From Microbacterium sp. CBA3102 (GTDB lineage: Bacteria; Actinomycetota; Actinomycetes; Actinomycetales; Microbacteriaceae), in contig NZ_CP042412.1 in assembly GCF_007954505.1 (NCBI RefSeq), positions 2,046,001 through 2,110,000 of the forward strand: DNA of 64,000 bases, in the 5' to 3' direction. A model generated the notes under the pieces. The model was not told the DNA's origin. It ran no database searches and was given only the letters and a program-made list of their open reading frames with translations. Numbering within the stretch: position 1 is the first letter of the stretch; each line of letters starts with the position of its first letter. A program made the position numbers and the translations under genes. Shown here piece by piece: positions 16,094 through 24,828 of the stretch.

Positions 16094-16816
16094 TCACCCC
16101 TGTGCGGTGAGGGTGCTCTCGATGCCGCTGATGCGGGCCTGCTCGTCGAAGCGGAACGTCGCCGTCCCGGAGGCATCCGTGACGATCGCGCCCGAGAAGG
16201 ACTCGTCGGTCCAGGTGAGGGTCCAGCCTGCGAGCCGCGCGAGGTCCCACACCGCCGTGCGGGCGTCGGAGAGATCCATTCCCGAGAGCACGCGGGGCAG
16301 CGCGACGACGGCCACCGCGACGGTGAGCGGCGCGAGCGGAGCGTCGAGCAGGAACACCGCCCGGGTGCCGTTGCCGACGGGGGCCGAGTAGTAGGGCGAG
16401 CGTCCGGTGAGCTCGACCGCTGCGCCGCCGACCGTGTGCGCGGCCTGCGCGATCCACTCGTCGTCGCCCGAGGCTTCGGCGGGGAACGGCACCTCCGGCG
16501 TGGTCAGTTCGGTGATGCCGTGCGCGGTGCCGTAGGTGTGCAGCTGCGTCGCGATGCCCTGCGGGTCTCCACTGGGATGAGCCCAGGCCCAGAGCAGCGA
16601 GCGCGGCCCCGGTGCGATCGTGGCGATCAGGTGCGCGCGTGTGACGAGCTGGCGCGACGGGTCGTCGTTCGCGGTGAAGGTGAGCGTTCCCTGCGCCATG
16701 TCCGCGTCCCAGCGGTGCTCGCCGAGGGCATCGGCGGCGGCGGAGAGGGCGTCCTGGCGGAGCGCGACGAACAGAGCGGCACGGTCGGCGAGGGGCTGGA
16801 GCGCGGCGTAGGTCAT
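16094..16816 (-). CDS. hypothetical protein, DUF6882-like
   Basis: 240 aa, no signal peptide or membrane segment. The sequence has an alternating beta pattern with Trp-rich patches: LGEHRWDADMAQGTLTF, SLLWAWAHPSGD, and a C-terminal ARLAGWTLTWTDESFSG with TATFRFDEQARI. The LLWAWA block and the overall layout remind me of actinobacterial DUF6882 proteins, but I cannot confirm this without a profile search. No function can be given. It lies 22 nt downstream of the MFS gene on the same strand and may be cotranscribed with it. Confidence 0.7.
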   Translation of the reverse strand: MTYAALQPLADRAALFVALRQDALSAAADALGEHRWDADMAQGTLTFTANDDPSRQLVTRAHLIATIAPGPRSLLWAWAHPSGDPQGIATQLHTYGTAHGITELTTPEVPFPAEASGDDEWIAQAAHTVGGAAVELTGRSPYYSAPVGNGTRAVFLLDAPLAPLTVAVAVVALPRVLSGMDLSDARTAVWDLARLAGWTLTWTDESFSGAIVTDASGTATFRFDEQARISGIESTLTAQG

Positions 16817-16838
16817 GCCGACAGTCTCCCCGGAGATG

Positions 16839-18086
16839 CTATGAATCCGCTAGTTCGGCCGGGGTCTTCGTGACCGCTTCCGGTCGACCCATCCGCCAGA
16901 CACTCGGCACCATCAGGGTGACCAGTGCGATCGACGCGTAGACGACGCCCGAGGTCACGAGCACGGTCGCAGGATCCGCGTGCGTGATCAGCCAGCCGTA
17001 GATCAGCGTGCCGATCGGCATCACGACGAAGCTGCCGAGCATGTCGTAGCTCGCGACCCGGGAGAGTTTCTCGCCGGGGATGTTCTCCATCATCGCGAGG
17101 TTCCATCCGGTGCTGAAGACCTCGGCGCCGGCACCCGCGATGAAGGCGGCCATCGCGAGGAGGACCACGGCGGGATGGACGCCCAGTATCGTCACCGGGA
17201 TCGCGAACGCGGCGATGCCGATCATGCCGTAGCGCAGCGGTCTCCGCAGCGGGAACCACATCAGCAGCAGTGTCATCAGCAGCACGCCGGCACCCTCGGC
17301 GCTGAGCACCCATCCCCACCCCGTGATCCCGAGGAGGTCGTTGTTCTTCGCGATGTAGGGGCCGACCACGCCCCAGGCACCGATGTGGATCGCGTTCATG
17401 ACCATGAAGGCCAGCACGACCGTCCACAACCAGGAGCGGCTCCAGAACTCCCGCCACCCGATCCGCAGGTCATGGAACATCGTGGTGCCGCCGGCATGCG
17501 AGGGCGGCGGCAGCTTCACGAGCGCGAGCACCGGGATCGCGACCGCCCAGCCCGCGGCCTGGACCACCATCGCCCACGCGGGGCCGGCCGTGGCCACGAG
17601 GATCCCGGCCAGGACCGGACCGCCGATCGTGACGGCGGAACGGACGAACGACAGCATCGCGTTGGCCTGTTGCAGATGCTCGGGGGTCGTGAGCTGCGGG
17701 ATGATGCCCTGCATCGCGGGGAGCACGAAGGCGGTCGAAGCACCGTTGACGATCGAGAGCAGCACGAGCAGCGGAATCGTCGCATTGCCGGTGAACAGGA
17801 GGGCCGCGATCGCGCCGATGGACAGGATGTCCACCACGTAGCAGGCCTGGATGATCAGAGCGCGCGGCAGACGGTCGGCGATGACGCCGCCGAACAGCAC
17901 GAACACGATGTTGCTGACGGTGAACGCGGTGAGGACGAAGGACAGCGAACGCGCGTCGTTGTCGATCTCCAGCACGGCGAACGCGAGTGCGATCGACGAC
18001 ATCGAGCCGGTGATCATGGTGATCGCGCGTGCCAGGAAGAACCAGCGGAAGTTCCGGTCCTGCATCGCGGCGAGGCCGCGGATCAT
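16839..18086 (-). CDS. MFS transporter, drug/siderophore exporter type
   Basis: 415 aa with twelve predicted helices. The N-terminus MIRGLAAMQDRNFRWFFLARAITMITGSM and the motif-A-like loop FGGVIADRLPRALIIQ fit the DHA3/EntS-like branch of the major facilitator superfamily, which exports macrolides, siderophores and other compounds by proton antiport. A long polar loop near the middle (about residues 195-215, PPPSHAGGTTMFHDLRIG) is typical. Substrate unknown. Nearby genes give no clue to a substrate. Confidence 0.85.
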   Translation of the reverse strand: MIRGLAAMQDRNFRWFFLARAITMITGSMSSIALAFAVLEIDNDARSLSFVLTAFTVSNIVFVLFGGVIADRLPRALIIQACYVVDILSIGAIAALLFTGNATIPLLVLLSIVNGASTAFVLPAMQGIIPQLTTPEHLQQANAMLSFVRSAVTIGGPVLAGILVATAGPAWAMVVQAAGWAVAIPVLALVKLPPPSHAGGTTMFHDLRIGWREFWSRSWLWTVVLAFMVMNAIHIGAWGVVGPYIAKNNDLLGITGWGWVLSAEGAGVLLMTLLLMWFPLRRPLRYGMIGIAAFAIPVTILGVHPAVVLLAMAAFIAGAGAEVFSTGWNLAMMENIPGEKLSRVASYDMLGSFVVMPIGTLIYGWLITHADPATVLVTSGVVYASIALVTLMVPSVWRMGRPEAVTKTPAELADS

Positions 18087-18197
18087 CTCCTGGACTCGCT
18101 CGTGCGCATCCGATCATCTTGCCACGGCGGGCACCTTCGAATCGCGCACATGCTCCCCTCCAGGCCGCCGAGGCAGCCGGTTGCGCGATGCGAAGGG

Positions 18198-18998
18198 TCA
18201 GTAGCTGGCGCGTGCGGTCCCGTCCGCACGGATGAAGCGTGCGGCGAGGGCCTCGGAGGCACGGGCGAGCAGTGCGACGTCCGCGCCGACCGCCACGAAG
18301 TCGGCACCGGCGGCGAGGTAGGCGTCCGCCGTGGCGGGGTCGAAGGCGTTGACACCCACCGGTTTCCCGGCGGCCGTGACGGCATCGAACACGGTCTTGA
18401 CCGCAGCCGTGACGTCGGGATGGGTCTGCTGACCGAGCAGGCCCATCGAGGCGGAGAGGTCGGACGGACCGACGAACACCGCATCGACACCGTCGACCGC
18501 GGCGATCTCGGCAGCGGCGTCGACCCCGGCGGTCGTCTCGATCTGGACCGTGAGGGAGGTGTGCTGCGCGGACTCCTGAAGGTAGTCGTCGACGCGGTTC
18601 CACCGGGCACTGCGTGCGAGCGCACTGCCCACCCCGCGGACGCCGGCCGGGGGATAGCGGGTGGCGGCGACCGCGGCGCGTGCCTCCGGGGCGGATGACA
18701 CCATCGGGACGATCAGGTTCTGCGCCCCGAGATCGAGGACCTGTTTGATCGCGACGGTGTCGTTGGAGGGGACGCGCACGACCGGGGTGATCGGGTACGC
18801 GGCGACCGCCTGGAGCTGCAGGAGCACCGTGTCGAGGGTGTTCGCCGAGTGCTCCATGTCAATCAGCAGCCAGTCGAGTCCTGAGCCTGCGGCGACCTCG
18901 GCGAGGAGCGGGCTGCCCGAGCAGACCCACATCCCCACGGACGGACGATCGGTGGCGGCGAGCTGCTCTCGGAACGACGGATCTAGACGAAGCGACAT
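18198..18998 (-). CDS. hpaI: HpcH/HpaI aldolase (4-hydroxy-2-oxoheptanedioate aldolase)
   Basis: 266 aa from the ATG at 18998 ([14 protein letters not shown]). A class II metal aldolase that splits 4-hydroxy-2-oxoheptane-1,7-dioate into pyruvate and succinic semialdehyde, the last step of homoprotocatechuate degradation. Motifs: GMWVCSGSPLLAEVAAG, LLIDMEHSANT, VRVPSNDTVAIKQVLDLG, QIETTAGVDAAAEIAAVDGV (metal Glu) and VFVGPSDLSASMG. The start overlaps the end of hpaH by 16 nt. It closes the hpa operon on the - strand. Confidence 0.92.
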   Translation of the reverse strand: MSLRLDPSFREQLAATDRPSVGMWVCSGSPLLAEVAAGSGLDWLLIDMEHSANTLDTVLLQLQAVAAYPITPVVRVPSNDTVAIKQVLDLGAQNLIVPMVSSAPEARAAVAATRYPPAGVRGVGSALARSARWNRVDDYLQESAQHTSLTVQIETTAGVDAAAEIAAVDGVDAVFVGPSDLSASMGLLGQQTHPDVTAAVKTVFDAVTAAGKPVGVNAFDPATADAYLAAGADFVAVGADVALLARASEALAARFIRADGTARASY

Positions 18999-19768
18999 GC
19001 GACAGTTCCCATCGGTCCGTAGTCGCACAGCACGTCATCGCCGCGCGACACCCACATCGGGCGCGTGAACGATCCTGCCAGGATGATCTCGCCCGCCTCG
19101 AGACGCGCGCCGTGCTGATGGAACTTGTTGGCGAGCCACGCCACTCCGGTGGCCGGGTGGCCGAGCACTCCGGCGGCGACCCCCGTCTCCTCGATCTCGC
19201 CGTTGCGGGAGAGGACCCCCGGCACCCATCGCAGATCGATCTCGTCCGGACGACGGTGGACCGTTCCGAGAACCATCGCGCCGTAGGCGGCGTTGTCGCT
19301 GATCGTGTCGACGATCGTGCGCCCCTCGAGCTCGATGTGGGAGTTCAGCACCTCGAGTGCCGGGACGGCGTAGTCGATCGCCTCCAGGGCATCCTCGAGG
19401 GTGCAGTCCGGCCCCTCGAGCGGCTTCTTCAGCACGAACGCCAGCTCGACCTCGATGCGCACGTTCGAGAAATGGTCGACCGGGATCTCTGCGCCCGACT
19501 CGTGGACGGTGTCGTCGAACATCACCCCGTAGTCCGGCTCGGTGATACCCGTCGCCTGCTGCATCGCCTTCGACGTCAGACCGATCTTGCGCCCGACGAG
19601 GCGGCGCCCCGCGGCGATCTGGGTGTCGCGCCAGACGCCCTGGATCGCGTACGAATCCTCGACCGTGGCCTCCGGGTATCGCGCCGTGATCCGCGGGATC
19701 ACCGCGTGCGTGCGATCGGCTTCCGCGAGTTCTGCGGCGATCTGCGCGATCGTCTCCTCTGACAGCAT
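18983..19768 (-). CDS. hpaH: 2-oxo-hept-4-ene-1,7-dioate hydratase
   Basis: 261 aa. It adds water to 2-oxohept-4-ene-1,7-dioate, giving the substrate of HpaI. The FAH-superfamily hydratase pattern is visible: [41 protein letters not shown] (metal Glu residues), [12 protein letters not shown] and [13 protein letters not shown]. The length matches HpaH/MhpD enzymes; the position between hpaD and hpaI favours HpaH over MhpD. Start ATG at 19768, 9 nt after the hpaD stop, with GGAGG a few bases upstream. Confidence 0.92.
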   Translation of the reverse strand: MLSEETIAQIAAELAEADRTHAVIPRITARYPEATVEDSYAIQGVWRDTQIAAGRRLVGRKIGLTSKAMQQATGITEPDYGVMFDDTVHESGAEIPVDHFSNVRIEVELAFVLKKPLEGPDCTLEDALEAIDYAVPALEVLNSHIELEGRTIVDTISDNAAYGAMVLGTVHRRPDEIDLRWVPGVLSRNGEIEETGVAAGVLGHPATGVAWLANKFHQHGARLEAGEIILAGSFTRPMWVSRGDDVLCDYGPMGTVACRFV

Positions 19769-19777
19769 CCGTGCCTC

Positions 19778-20944
19778 CTAGAGCTGGTGGCCCAGCTTGT
19801 ACTCGCCCTGCTTGTACTCGGGCATCGACTTCTCGCCTTCGTCGGCACGCGTGTACGAGAAGCCGTCGGCGCCGATGGTCACCGCCATCTCGCTGGAGTC
19901 GGTTCGCGCGGTCACGGGCTGCGGGTTGCCATCGAGGTCGAGCACGAGCGAGGCGTCGGTGTACCAGGAGGGCACGACCGGGGTGCCCCACCAGTCGCGG
20001 CGCTGGTTGTCATGCACATCCCACGTCACGACCGGGTTGTCGGGGTCGCCCGTGTAGTAGTCCTGCGTGTAGATCTCGACACGGTGGCCGTCGGGGTCGC
20101 GCAGGTACAGGTAGAACGCGTTCGAGACGCCGTGACGACCCGGGCCTCGCTCGATCGCGTCCGACCGGCGCAGAGCACCGAGCTTGTCGCAGATCGCGAG
20201 GATGTTGTGCTTCTCGTGCGTGGCGAAGGCCACATGGTGCATGCGCGGACCGTCGCCTCCGGTGGTCGCGGTGTCGTGGACGGTCGGCTTGCGGCGCAGC
20301 CAGGCGGCGTAGACGGTGCCTTCGTCGTCCTGGATATCCTCGGTGACCCGGAAGCCCAGGTCCTGGTAGTGCCGCACCGCGCGCGGCACATCGGGGGTGA
20401 CCTGGTTGAAGTGATCCAGACGCACGAGCTCACCGGGGGTGTGCAGGTCGTAGCGCCACGACAGACGCTCGACGTGATCCGTGGCGTAGAAGAACTCATA
20501 GGGGAAGCCGAGCGGGTCGACGACACGCACGGAGTCGCCGATGCCCTTGACGAAGCCGTTCTCGTTGCGGCGGACGTCGCAGCCCAGTTCGGTGTAGAAC
20601 TCGACGGCGCGGTCGAGGTCTTCGGGCGTGCGCACCCGGTAGGAGAACGCGGCCACGGCGGCGATCGGCCCCTGACGCAGGATCAGGTTGTGGTGGATGA
20701 ACTCCTCGGTCGAGCGCAGGTAGATCGCCTGCTCGTCCTCCTCGGTCACGTACAGGCCGAGGATGTCGACGTAGAACTGTCGCGAGGCGGCCAGGTCGGT
20801 GACCACGATCTCCATGTACGCGCACCGCAGGATGTCCGGTGGCGTGCTCTTCGGGGTCGTGACAGGGTTGTCCGATTGGATCGGTGCCTCCTGGCTCACG
20901 TAGTAGCCCGAGGAGGTCAGGGTCTTTGCGGTCTTGTCGGTCAT
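19778..20944 (-). CDS. hpaD: 3,4-dihydroxyphenylacetate (homoprotocatechuate) 2,3-dioxygenase
   Basis: 388 aa. A vicinal-oxygen-chelate extradiol dioxygenase opening the ring of homoprotocatechuate to 5-carboxymethyl-2-hydroxymuconate semialdehyde. Metal ligands sit in VRLDHFNQVTPD (His), MHHVAFATHE (His) and HRVEIYTQDYYTGD (Glu), with a C-terminal DWWGTPVVPSWYTDAS tail. The length and tail fit the Brevibacterium/Arthrobacter enzymes, which use Fe(II) or Mn(II); which metal is used here cannot be read. RBS AAGGA precedes the ATG at 20944. A long inverted repeat separates it from hpaE upstream. Confidence 0.92.
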   Translation of the reverse strand: MTDKTAKTLTSSGYYVSQEAPIQSDNPVTTPKSTPPDILRCAYMEIVVTDLAASRQFYVDILGLYVTEEDEQAIYLRSTEEFIHHNLILRQGPIAAVAAFSYRVRTPEDLDRAVEFYTELGCDVRRNENGFVKGIGDSVRVVDPLGFPYEFFYATDHVERLSWRYDLHTPGELVRLDHFNQVTPDVPRAVRHYQDLGFRVTEDIQDDEGTVYAAWLRRKPTVHDTATTGGDGPRMHHVAFATHEKHNILAICDKLGALRRSDAIERGPGRHGVSNAFYLYLRDPDGHRVEIYTQDYYTGDPDNPVVTWDVHDNQRRDWWGTPVVPSWYTDASLVLDLDGNPQPVTARTDSSEMAVTIGADGFSYTRADEGEKSMPEYKQGEYKLGHQL

Positions 20945-20967
20945 GTCAGCGTCCTTGCTTTGGGGGT

Positions 20968-21023
20968 TCCGGTCGCGATATGTCAGCGTTCTGAGCCGAA
21001 TAGGGTGACATATCGCGACCGGA
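20968..21023. repeat. 18-bp perfect inverted repeat inside the hpa operon
   Basis: TCCGGTCGCGATATGTCA (20968-20985) and its exact complement TGACATATCGCGACCGGA (21006-21023) flank a 20-nt spacer. It fills most of the 93-bp gap between hpaE and hpaD, both on -. The RNA would form a very stable hairpin, suggesting a processing, stabilising or attenuating role; a dimeric operator or a dispersed repeat element is also possible. Confidence 0.9.
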
Positions 21024-21037
21024 GCGTGGGGAGAGGG

Positions 21038-22537
21038 TCAGTTCTTGCCGAAGGTCGGGTTGTGCGAGTGGGCCGCGAGCGTGATGTGCACGCTCTGCTG
21101 GTCGGTGTAGAAGTCGATCGAGCGGTAGCCGCCCTCATGGCCGAGGCCCGAGGCCTTCACACCGCCGAACGGGGTGCGGAGGTCGCGCACGTTGTTGCTG
21201 TTCAGCCAGACCATGCCGGCCTCGACGGACTGCGCGAAGTTGTGTGCGCGCTTGAGGTCGTTGGTCCAGATGTAGGCGGCGAGCCCGTACTTCGTGTTGT
21301 TCGCGAGCGACAGTGCCTCCTCGTCGGAGTCGAACGGCGTGATCGCGACGACCGGCCCGAAGATCTCCTCCTGGAAGATGCGGGCGTCGGGGGACACGTC
21401 GGCGAACACGGTGGGGGCGACGAAGTTGCCCTCCTCGAAGCCTTCCGGACGACCGCCACCGGCGACCAGGCGCCCCTCCGTCTTGCCGATCTCGACGTAG
21501 CTCATCACCTTGTCGTAGTGCTCGGGGTGGACGAGCGCGCCGACCTCGGTGGCCGGATCGTGGGGGTAGCCGACCTTCACGCGCTTCGCCTGCGCCGCGT
21601 AGCGCTCCACGAACTCCTCGTAGATCGAGCGCTCGACGAGGATGCGGGATCCTGCCGTGCAGCGCTCGCCGTTGAGGGAGAACACGCCGAAGATCGTGGC
21701 GTCGACGGCCGCTTCCAGGTCGGCGTCGGCGAAGACCACGGCCGGCGACTTTCCACCGAGCTCCATCGACAGGCCCTTGAGGAACGGGGCCGCGTTGCCG
21801 AAGATGATCTGTCCGGTGCGGCTCTCGCCCGTGAAGGAGATGAGCGGCACGTCGGGGTGCTTGACCAGCGCGTCGCCCGCGTCTTCGCCCAGGCCGTTCA
21901 CCAGGTTGAAGACACCCTGCGGAAGACCGGCCTCCTCGAAGATGCCCGCCCACAGCGAGGCGGACAGCGGGGTGAACTCGGCGGGCTTGAGCACGACCGT
22001 GTTGCCGGTCGCGAGCGCGGGGCCGAGCTTCCACGACTCGAGCATGAAGGGCGTGTTCCAGGGCGTGATGAGGCCCGCGACGCCGATCGGCTTGCGGTTG
22101 ACGTAGTTCATCTGGCGGCCGGGAACCTTGAACGCATCGTCCGACTGCGCCACGATGAGGTCCGCGAAGAAGCGGAAGTTCTCGGCGGCGCGACGGGCCT
22201 GACCCAGAGCCTGAGTGATCGGGAGGCCGGAGTCGTAGGACTCGAGCTCGGCCAGGCGGGCGTCGCGCGACTCGACGATGTCCGCGATCCGGTGCAGCAC
22301 GCGCGACCGCTCGCGGGGGAGCATCCGCGGCCAGGGGCCCTCGTCGAATGCACGCCTCGCGGCGGCGACCGCGAGGTCGATGTCGGCCTTCTTCCCGGCG
22401 GCGGCGGTCGTGTAGGCCTGGTTGGTGACCGGGTCGAGGACATCGAACGTGTCGCCGTCGACGGAGTCGACGAACGCGCCGTCGATGTAGTGCTGGATGT
22501 GGTCGGGAAGGTCGGCGGGGATGCGCGAATCAGTCAT
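21038..22537 (-). CDS. hpaE: 5-carboxymethyl-2-hydroxymuconate semialdehyde dehydrogenase
   Basis: 499 aa from the ATG at 22537 with AGGAG upstream; the frame stays open further upstream but that part overlaps the GntR gene and is shadow. NAD-dependent aldehyde dehydrogenase oxidising the HpaD ring-cleavage product to the dicarboxylate. Motifs: GLITPWNTPFMLESWKLGPA, SFTGESRTGQIIF, MELGGKSPAVVF with the general-base Glu, and NGERCTAGSRI with the catalytic Cys. Gene order with hpaD, hpaH and hpaI gives the specific assignment. Its start overlaps the stop of the GntR gene (ATGA). Confidence 0.93.
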   Translation of the reverse strand: MTDSRIPADLPDHIQHYIDGAFVDSVDGDTFDVLDPVTNQAYTTAAAGKKADIDLAVAAARRAFDEGPWPRMLPRERSRVLHRIADIVESRDARLAELESYDSGLPITQALGQARRAAENFRFFADLIVAQSDDAFKVPGRQMNYVNRKPIGVAGLITPWNTPFMLESWKLGPALATGNTVVLKPAEFTPLSASLWAGIFEEAGLPQGVFNLVNGLGEDAGDALVKHPDVPLISFTGESRTGQIIFGNAAPFLKGLSMELGGKSPAVVFADADLEAAVDATIFGVFSLNGERCTAGSRILVERSIYEEFVERYAAQAKRVKVGYPHDPATEVGALVHPEHYDKVMSYVEIGKTEGRLVAGGGRPEGFEEGNFVAPTVFADVSPDARIFQEEIFGPVVAITPFDSDEEALSLANNTKYGLAAYIWTNDLKRAHNFAQSVEAGMVWLNSNNVRDLRTPFGGVKASGLGHEGGYRSIDFYTDQQSVHITLAAHSHNPTFGKN

Positions 22538-23220
22538 GACGGTTCTCCTGTGGCGTGAGCGGTACGGGTGTGCAGCGCATCGAGGAACGCGTCCCTCGTG
22601 CGCCAACGGTGGTTGCGGGCGGCGAGCTCGATCTCGAGCGGGTCCGCCCCTTCGCGGATGAGTTCGAGGATCTGCGTGTGCTCGTCGACCGAGTGGTGGG
22701 CGCGCCCCGGGACGTACGCGAACGTGGTGTCGCGGATGCCGGAGAGCCGGGCCCAGCCGCGATGGACGAGGTCGAGCAGATGCGGGTTCGGGCACGGGGC
22801 GAACAGCACGGAGTGGAACTGACGGTTCAACTCCGTGAAGCTGTGTGCGTCGAAGTGGTCGAGCAGTCGCGTCATGCGCTCGTTCACCTCCGCGGCCTCG
22901 GCGAGGGCGTCGGCGTCGAGCAGCGGAGCGGAGAGCGCGGTGGCGGCGCCTTCGACGAGCCCCAGGGTCTGCATGGTGTGCGCGTACTCGCTCTCGTCCA
23001 CGAGCGTCACTCTCGCACCGACGTTGCGTTCGAACGTGACGAGACCTTCGGCTTCGAGACGGCGGATCGCTTCCCGGACCGGAACCACGCTCATGTCGAG
23101 CTCCTCGGCGATCGCGCCGAGCACCAGGCGGTATCCCGGGCCGAAGACGTGTGCAGCGATGCGGGAGCGTATCCAGGTATACGCCTGCTCCGACTTGCTG
23201 GTGCTGGCGACCGTGGTCAT
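22534..23220 (-). CDS. GntR-family (FadR/FCD) transcriptional regulator
   Basis: 228 aa from the ATG at 23220 (MTTVASTSKSEQAYTWIRSRI). Winged helix at residues ~10-75 with the family signature VVPVREAIRRLEAEGLV, then an all-helical FCD ligand domain containing ELNRQFHSVLF and HTQILELIREGADPLEIE. The upstream in-frame extension is compositionally a shadow of the FAH gene. It lies inside the hpa operon, overlapping both neighbours by 4 nt, so it is made in step with the catabolic enzymes. A pathway intermediate is the likely ligand. The operator is not certain; an AT-rich patch ATCAT-AT-ATCAT at 24736-24747 in the divergent promoter is a candidate. Confidence 0.88.
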   Translation of the reverse strand: MTTVASTSKSEQAYTWIRSRIAAHVFGPGYRLVLGAIAEELDMSVVPVREAIRRLEAEGLVTFERNVGARVTLVDESEYAHTMQTLGLVEGAATALSAPLLDADALAEAAEVNERMTRLLDHFDAHSFTELNRQFHSVLFAPCPNPHLLDLVHRGWARLSGIRDTTFAYVPGRAHHSVDEHTQILELIREGADPLEIELAARNHRWRTRDAFLDALHTRTAHATGEPS

Positions 23221-24686
23221 CGCTGTCCCCGGTCGGACGTGGCGGCCTCGTAGCGGGCGCGCCACTCCGCGTTGAGGGGGAACAGTCCGTCGACCGGATG
23301 CCCGGCGGCGACCTGCTCGGCGATCCAGGCGTCCTCGATCTCCTGGGCGACCGCATCGGCGGCGACCTCTTCCGCCAGTCCGGGAGGGATGACGATCACG
23401 CCGTCGCTGTCGCCGACGATGATGTCGCCGGGCTGCACGGTCGCCCCGCCGCAGGAGATCGTGACATCCACGTCCCACGGCACGTGTTTGCGTCCGAGGA
23501 CCGACGGGTGCGCGCCCTGGGAGAACACCGGCAGACCGATCTCGGCCACGGCATCGAAGTCGCGGACCCCGCCATCGGTGACCACACCGGCCGCCCCGCG
23601 GGTCTTCGCCCGAAGCGCGAGGATGTCGCCGAGGGTGCCCGTGGTGGCGTCGCCCCGTGCCTCGATGACGATGACCTCATCTTCGTCGACCGCGTCGAAG
23701 GCGCGCTTCTGGGCGTTGTACCCGCCGCCGTGGGTCGTGAAGAGATCTTCGCGGAACGGCACGAACCGCAGCGTCTTCGCGGTGCCGACGATCTTGCGAC
23801 CCGGGATGTTGACCGACACCCCGTCGATGAAGCAGGAGTGGTGGCCACGCTTGCGGAGCTGCGCCGAGAGCCCGGCGGTCGGGGCTTCGAGGAGCAGCGT
23901 CCGCAGCTCGGGCGAGAGCGTGGGAGCCTTCTCGACAGGGGGGAGGCCGGCTTCCTCGCGCGAACCCCAGGCCTCGGTGCGCTGCAGATCGTCCACGGCG
24001 GGGAGTGAGCCGAGGTCGCCGTCGAACGGGACATCGCCCTGCGTCACGGTGGTGATGAGTCGGCCCGAGGTCGGGGCGCCGGGAGCGGTCGGGGCGTCCA
24101 CCTCGACCTCGACGACGTCGCCGGGGACGATGACGGAGGAGCCGGCGGGGGTGCCGGTGAGGATCACGTCGCCGGGTTCGAGCGTGAAGTGCTGGGAGAG
24201 GTCGGCCACGAGCTGCGCGAGGGGGAAGATGAGGCCCGCCGTGGTGTCGTCCTGGCGGAGTTCGCCGTTGACCCAGGTGCGCACGCGGAGGGCTTCGGGG
24301 TCGACCGAGCGGGCGTCGATGACGTCCGGGCCGAGCGGTGTGTAGCCGTCGCCGCCCTTGGAGCGGACGTTCGAGCCCTTGTCGTTCGCGCGGAGGTCGT
24401 ACAGGCCGAGGTCGTTCGATGCGGTGACCCCGCTGACGTGCGACCAGGCCTCGGCGAGCGGGACCCGACGCGCCGCCGTGCCGATCACGAGGGCGATCTC
24501 CCCTTCGAAGGCGAGCAGCTCGGTGCCGGCAGGGCGTTCGACCGTGCCTCCCGAGGCGGCGACGGAACTCGCCGGCTTGAAGAAGTAGGAGGGGGAGGCG
24601 GGGCGCCTGCCGCGCTGATCAGCACGGGACGCGTAGCTCAGATGGATCGCGATGATCTTGCCGGGGCGGCTGATGGTCTCCGTCAC
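23217..24686 (-). CDS. HpaG-type FAH-family isomerase/decarboxylase fused to an RraA-like aldolase domain
   Basis: 489 aa from the GTG at 24686 (MTETISRPGKIIAIHLSY), with AGGAGG upstream. Residues ~1-255 are an FAH-family domain of HpaG type: RADQRGRRPASPSYFFKPAS, EGEIALVIG (metal ligands), ASNDLGLYDLR, KGGDGYTPLGP and ILTGTPAGSSV. Residues ~285-489 are an RraA/HMG-aldolase-like domain with VVTDGGVRDFDAVAEIG, the phosphate-type loop and VGDSDGVIVIP. Canonical HpaG has two FAH domains, one for decarboxylation and one for isomerisation; here the second is replaced by RraA. Since RraA-type proteins include pyruvate aldolases with oxaloacetate decarboxylase activity, the fused domain may do the decarboxylation. 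That is inference. First gene of the hpa operon. Confidence 0.85.
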   Translation of the reverse strand: MTETISRPGKIIAIHLSYASRADQRGRRPASPSYFFKPASSVAASGGTVERPAGTELLAFEGEIALVIGTAARRVPLAEAWSHVSGVTASNDLGLYDLRANDKGSNVRSKGGDGYTPLGPDVIDARSVDPEALRVRTWVNGELRQDDTTAGLIFPLAQLVADLSQHFTLEPGDVILTGTPAGSSVIVPGDVVEVEVDAPTAPGAPTSGRLITTVTQGDVPFDGDLGSLPAVDDLQRTEAWGSREEAGLPPVEKAPTLSPELRTLLLEAPTAGLSAQLRKRGHHSCFIDGVSVNIPGRKIVGTAKTLRFVPFREDLFTTHGGGYNAQKRAFDAVDEDEVIVIEARGDATTGTLGDILALRAKTRGAAGVVTDGGVRDFDAVAEIGLPVFSQGAHPSVLGRKHVPWDVDVTISCGGATVQPGDIIVGDSDGVIVIPPGLAEEVAADAVAQEIEDAWIAEQVAAGHPVDGLFPLNAEWRARYEAATSDRGQR

Positions 24687-24828
24687 GGGGCGCCTCCTCG
24701 CGCTCGTCTGCGACGCCTTGTGCGTCGTATTCGAAATCATATATCATCGGTTCACCCCTCGGCAAGCATTTGGATCCGTTCCGCTGCGCGCCGTGACAAT
24801 GCGGTCACAAACCAGAAGGAGACACCCC

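Noticed and set aside
19787..22558. A 923-codon open frame on + opposite hpaD and hpaE
   Set aside because: Antisense shadow; the - strand genes have complete catalytic motifs and ribosome sites.
24736..24747. AT-rich ATCAT-AT-ATCAT as a firm GntR operator
   Set aside because: It is a direct, not inverted, repeat and may simply be promoter sequence, so it is mentioned only as a candidate.
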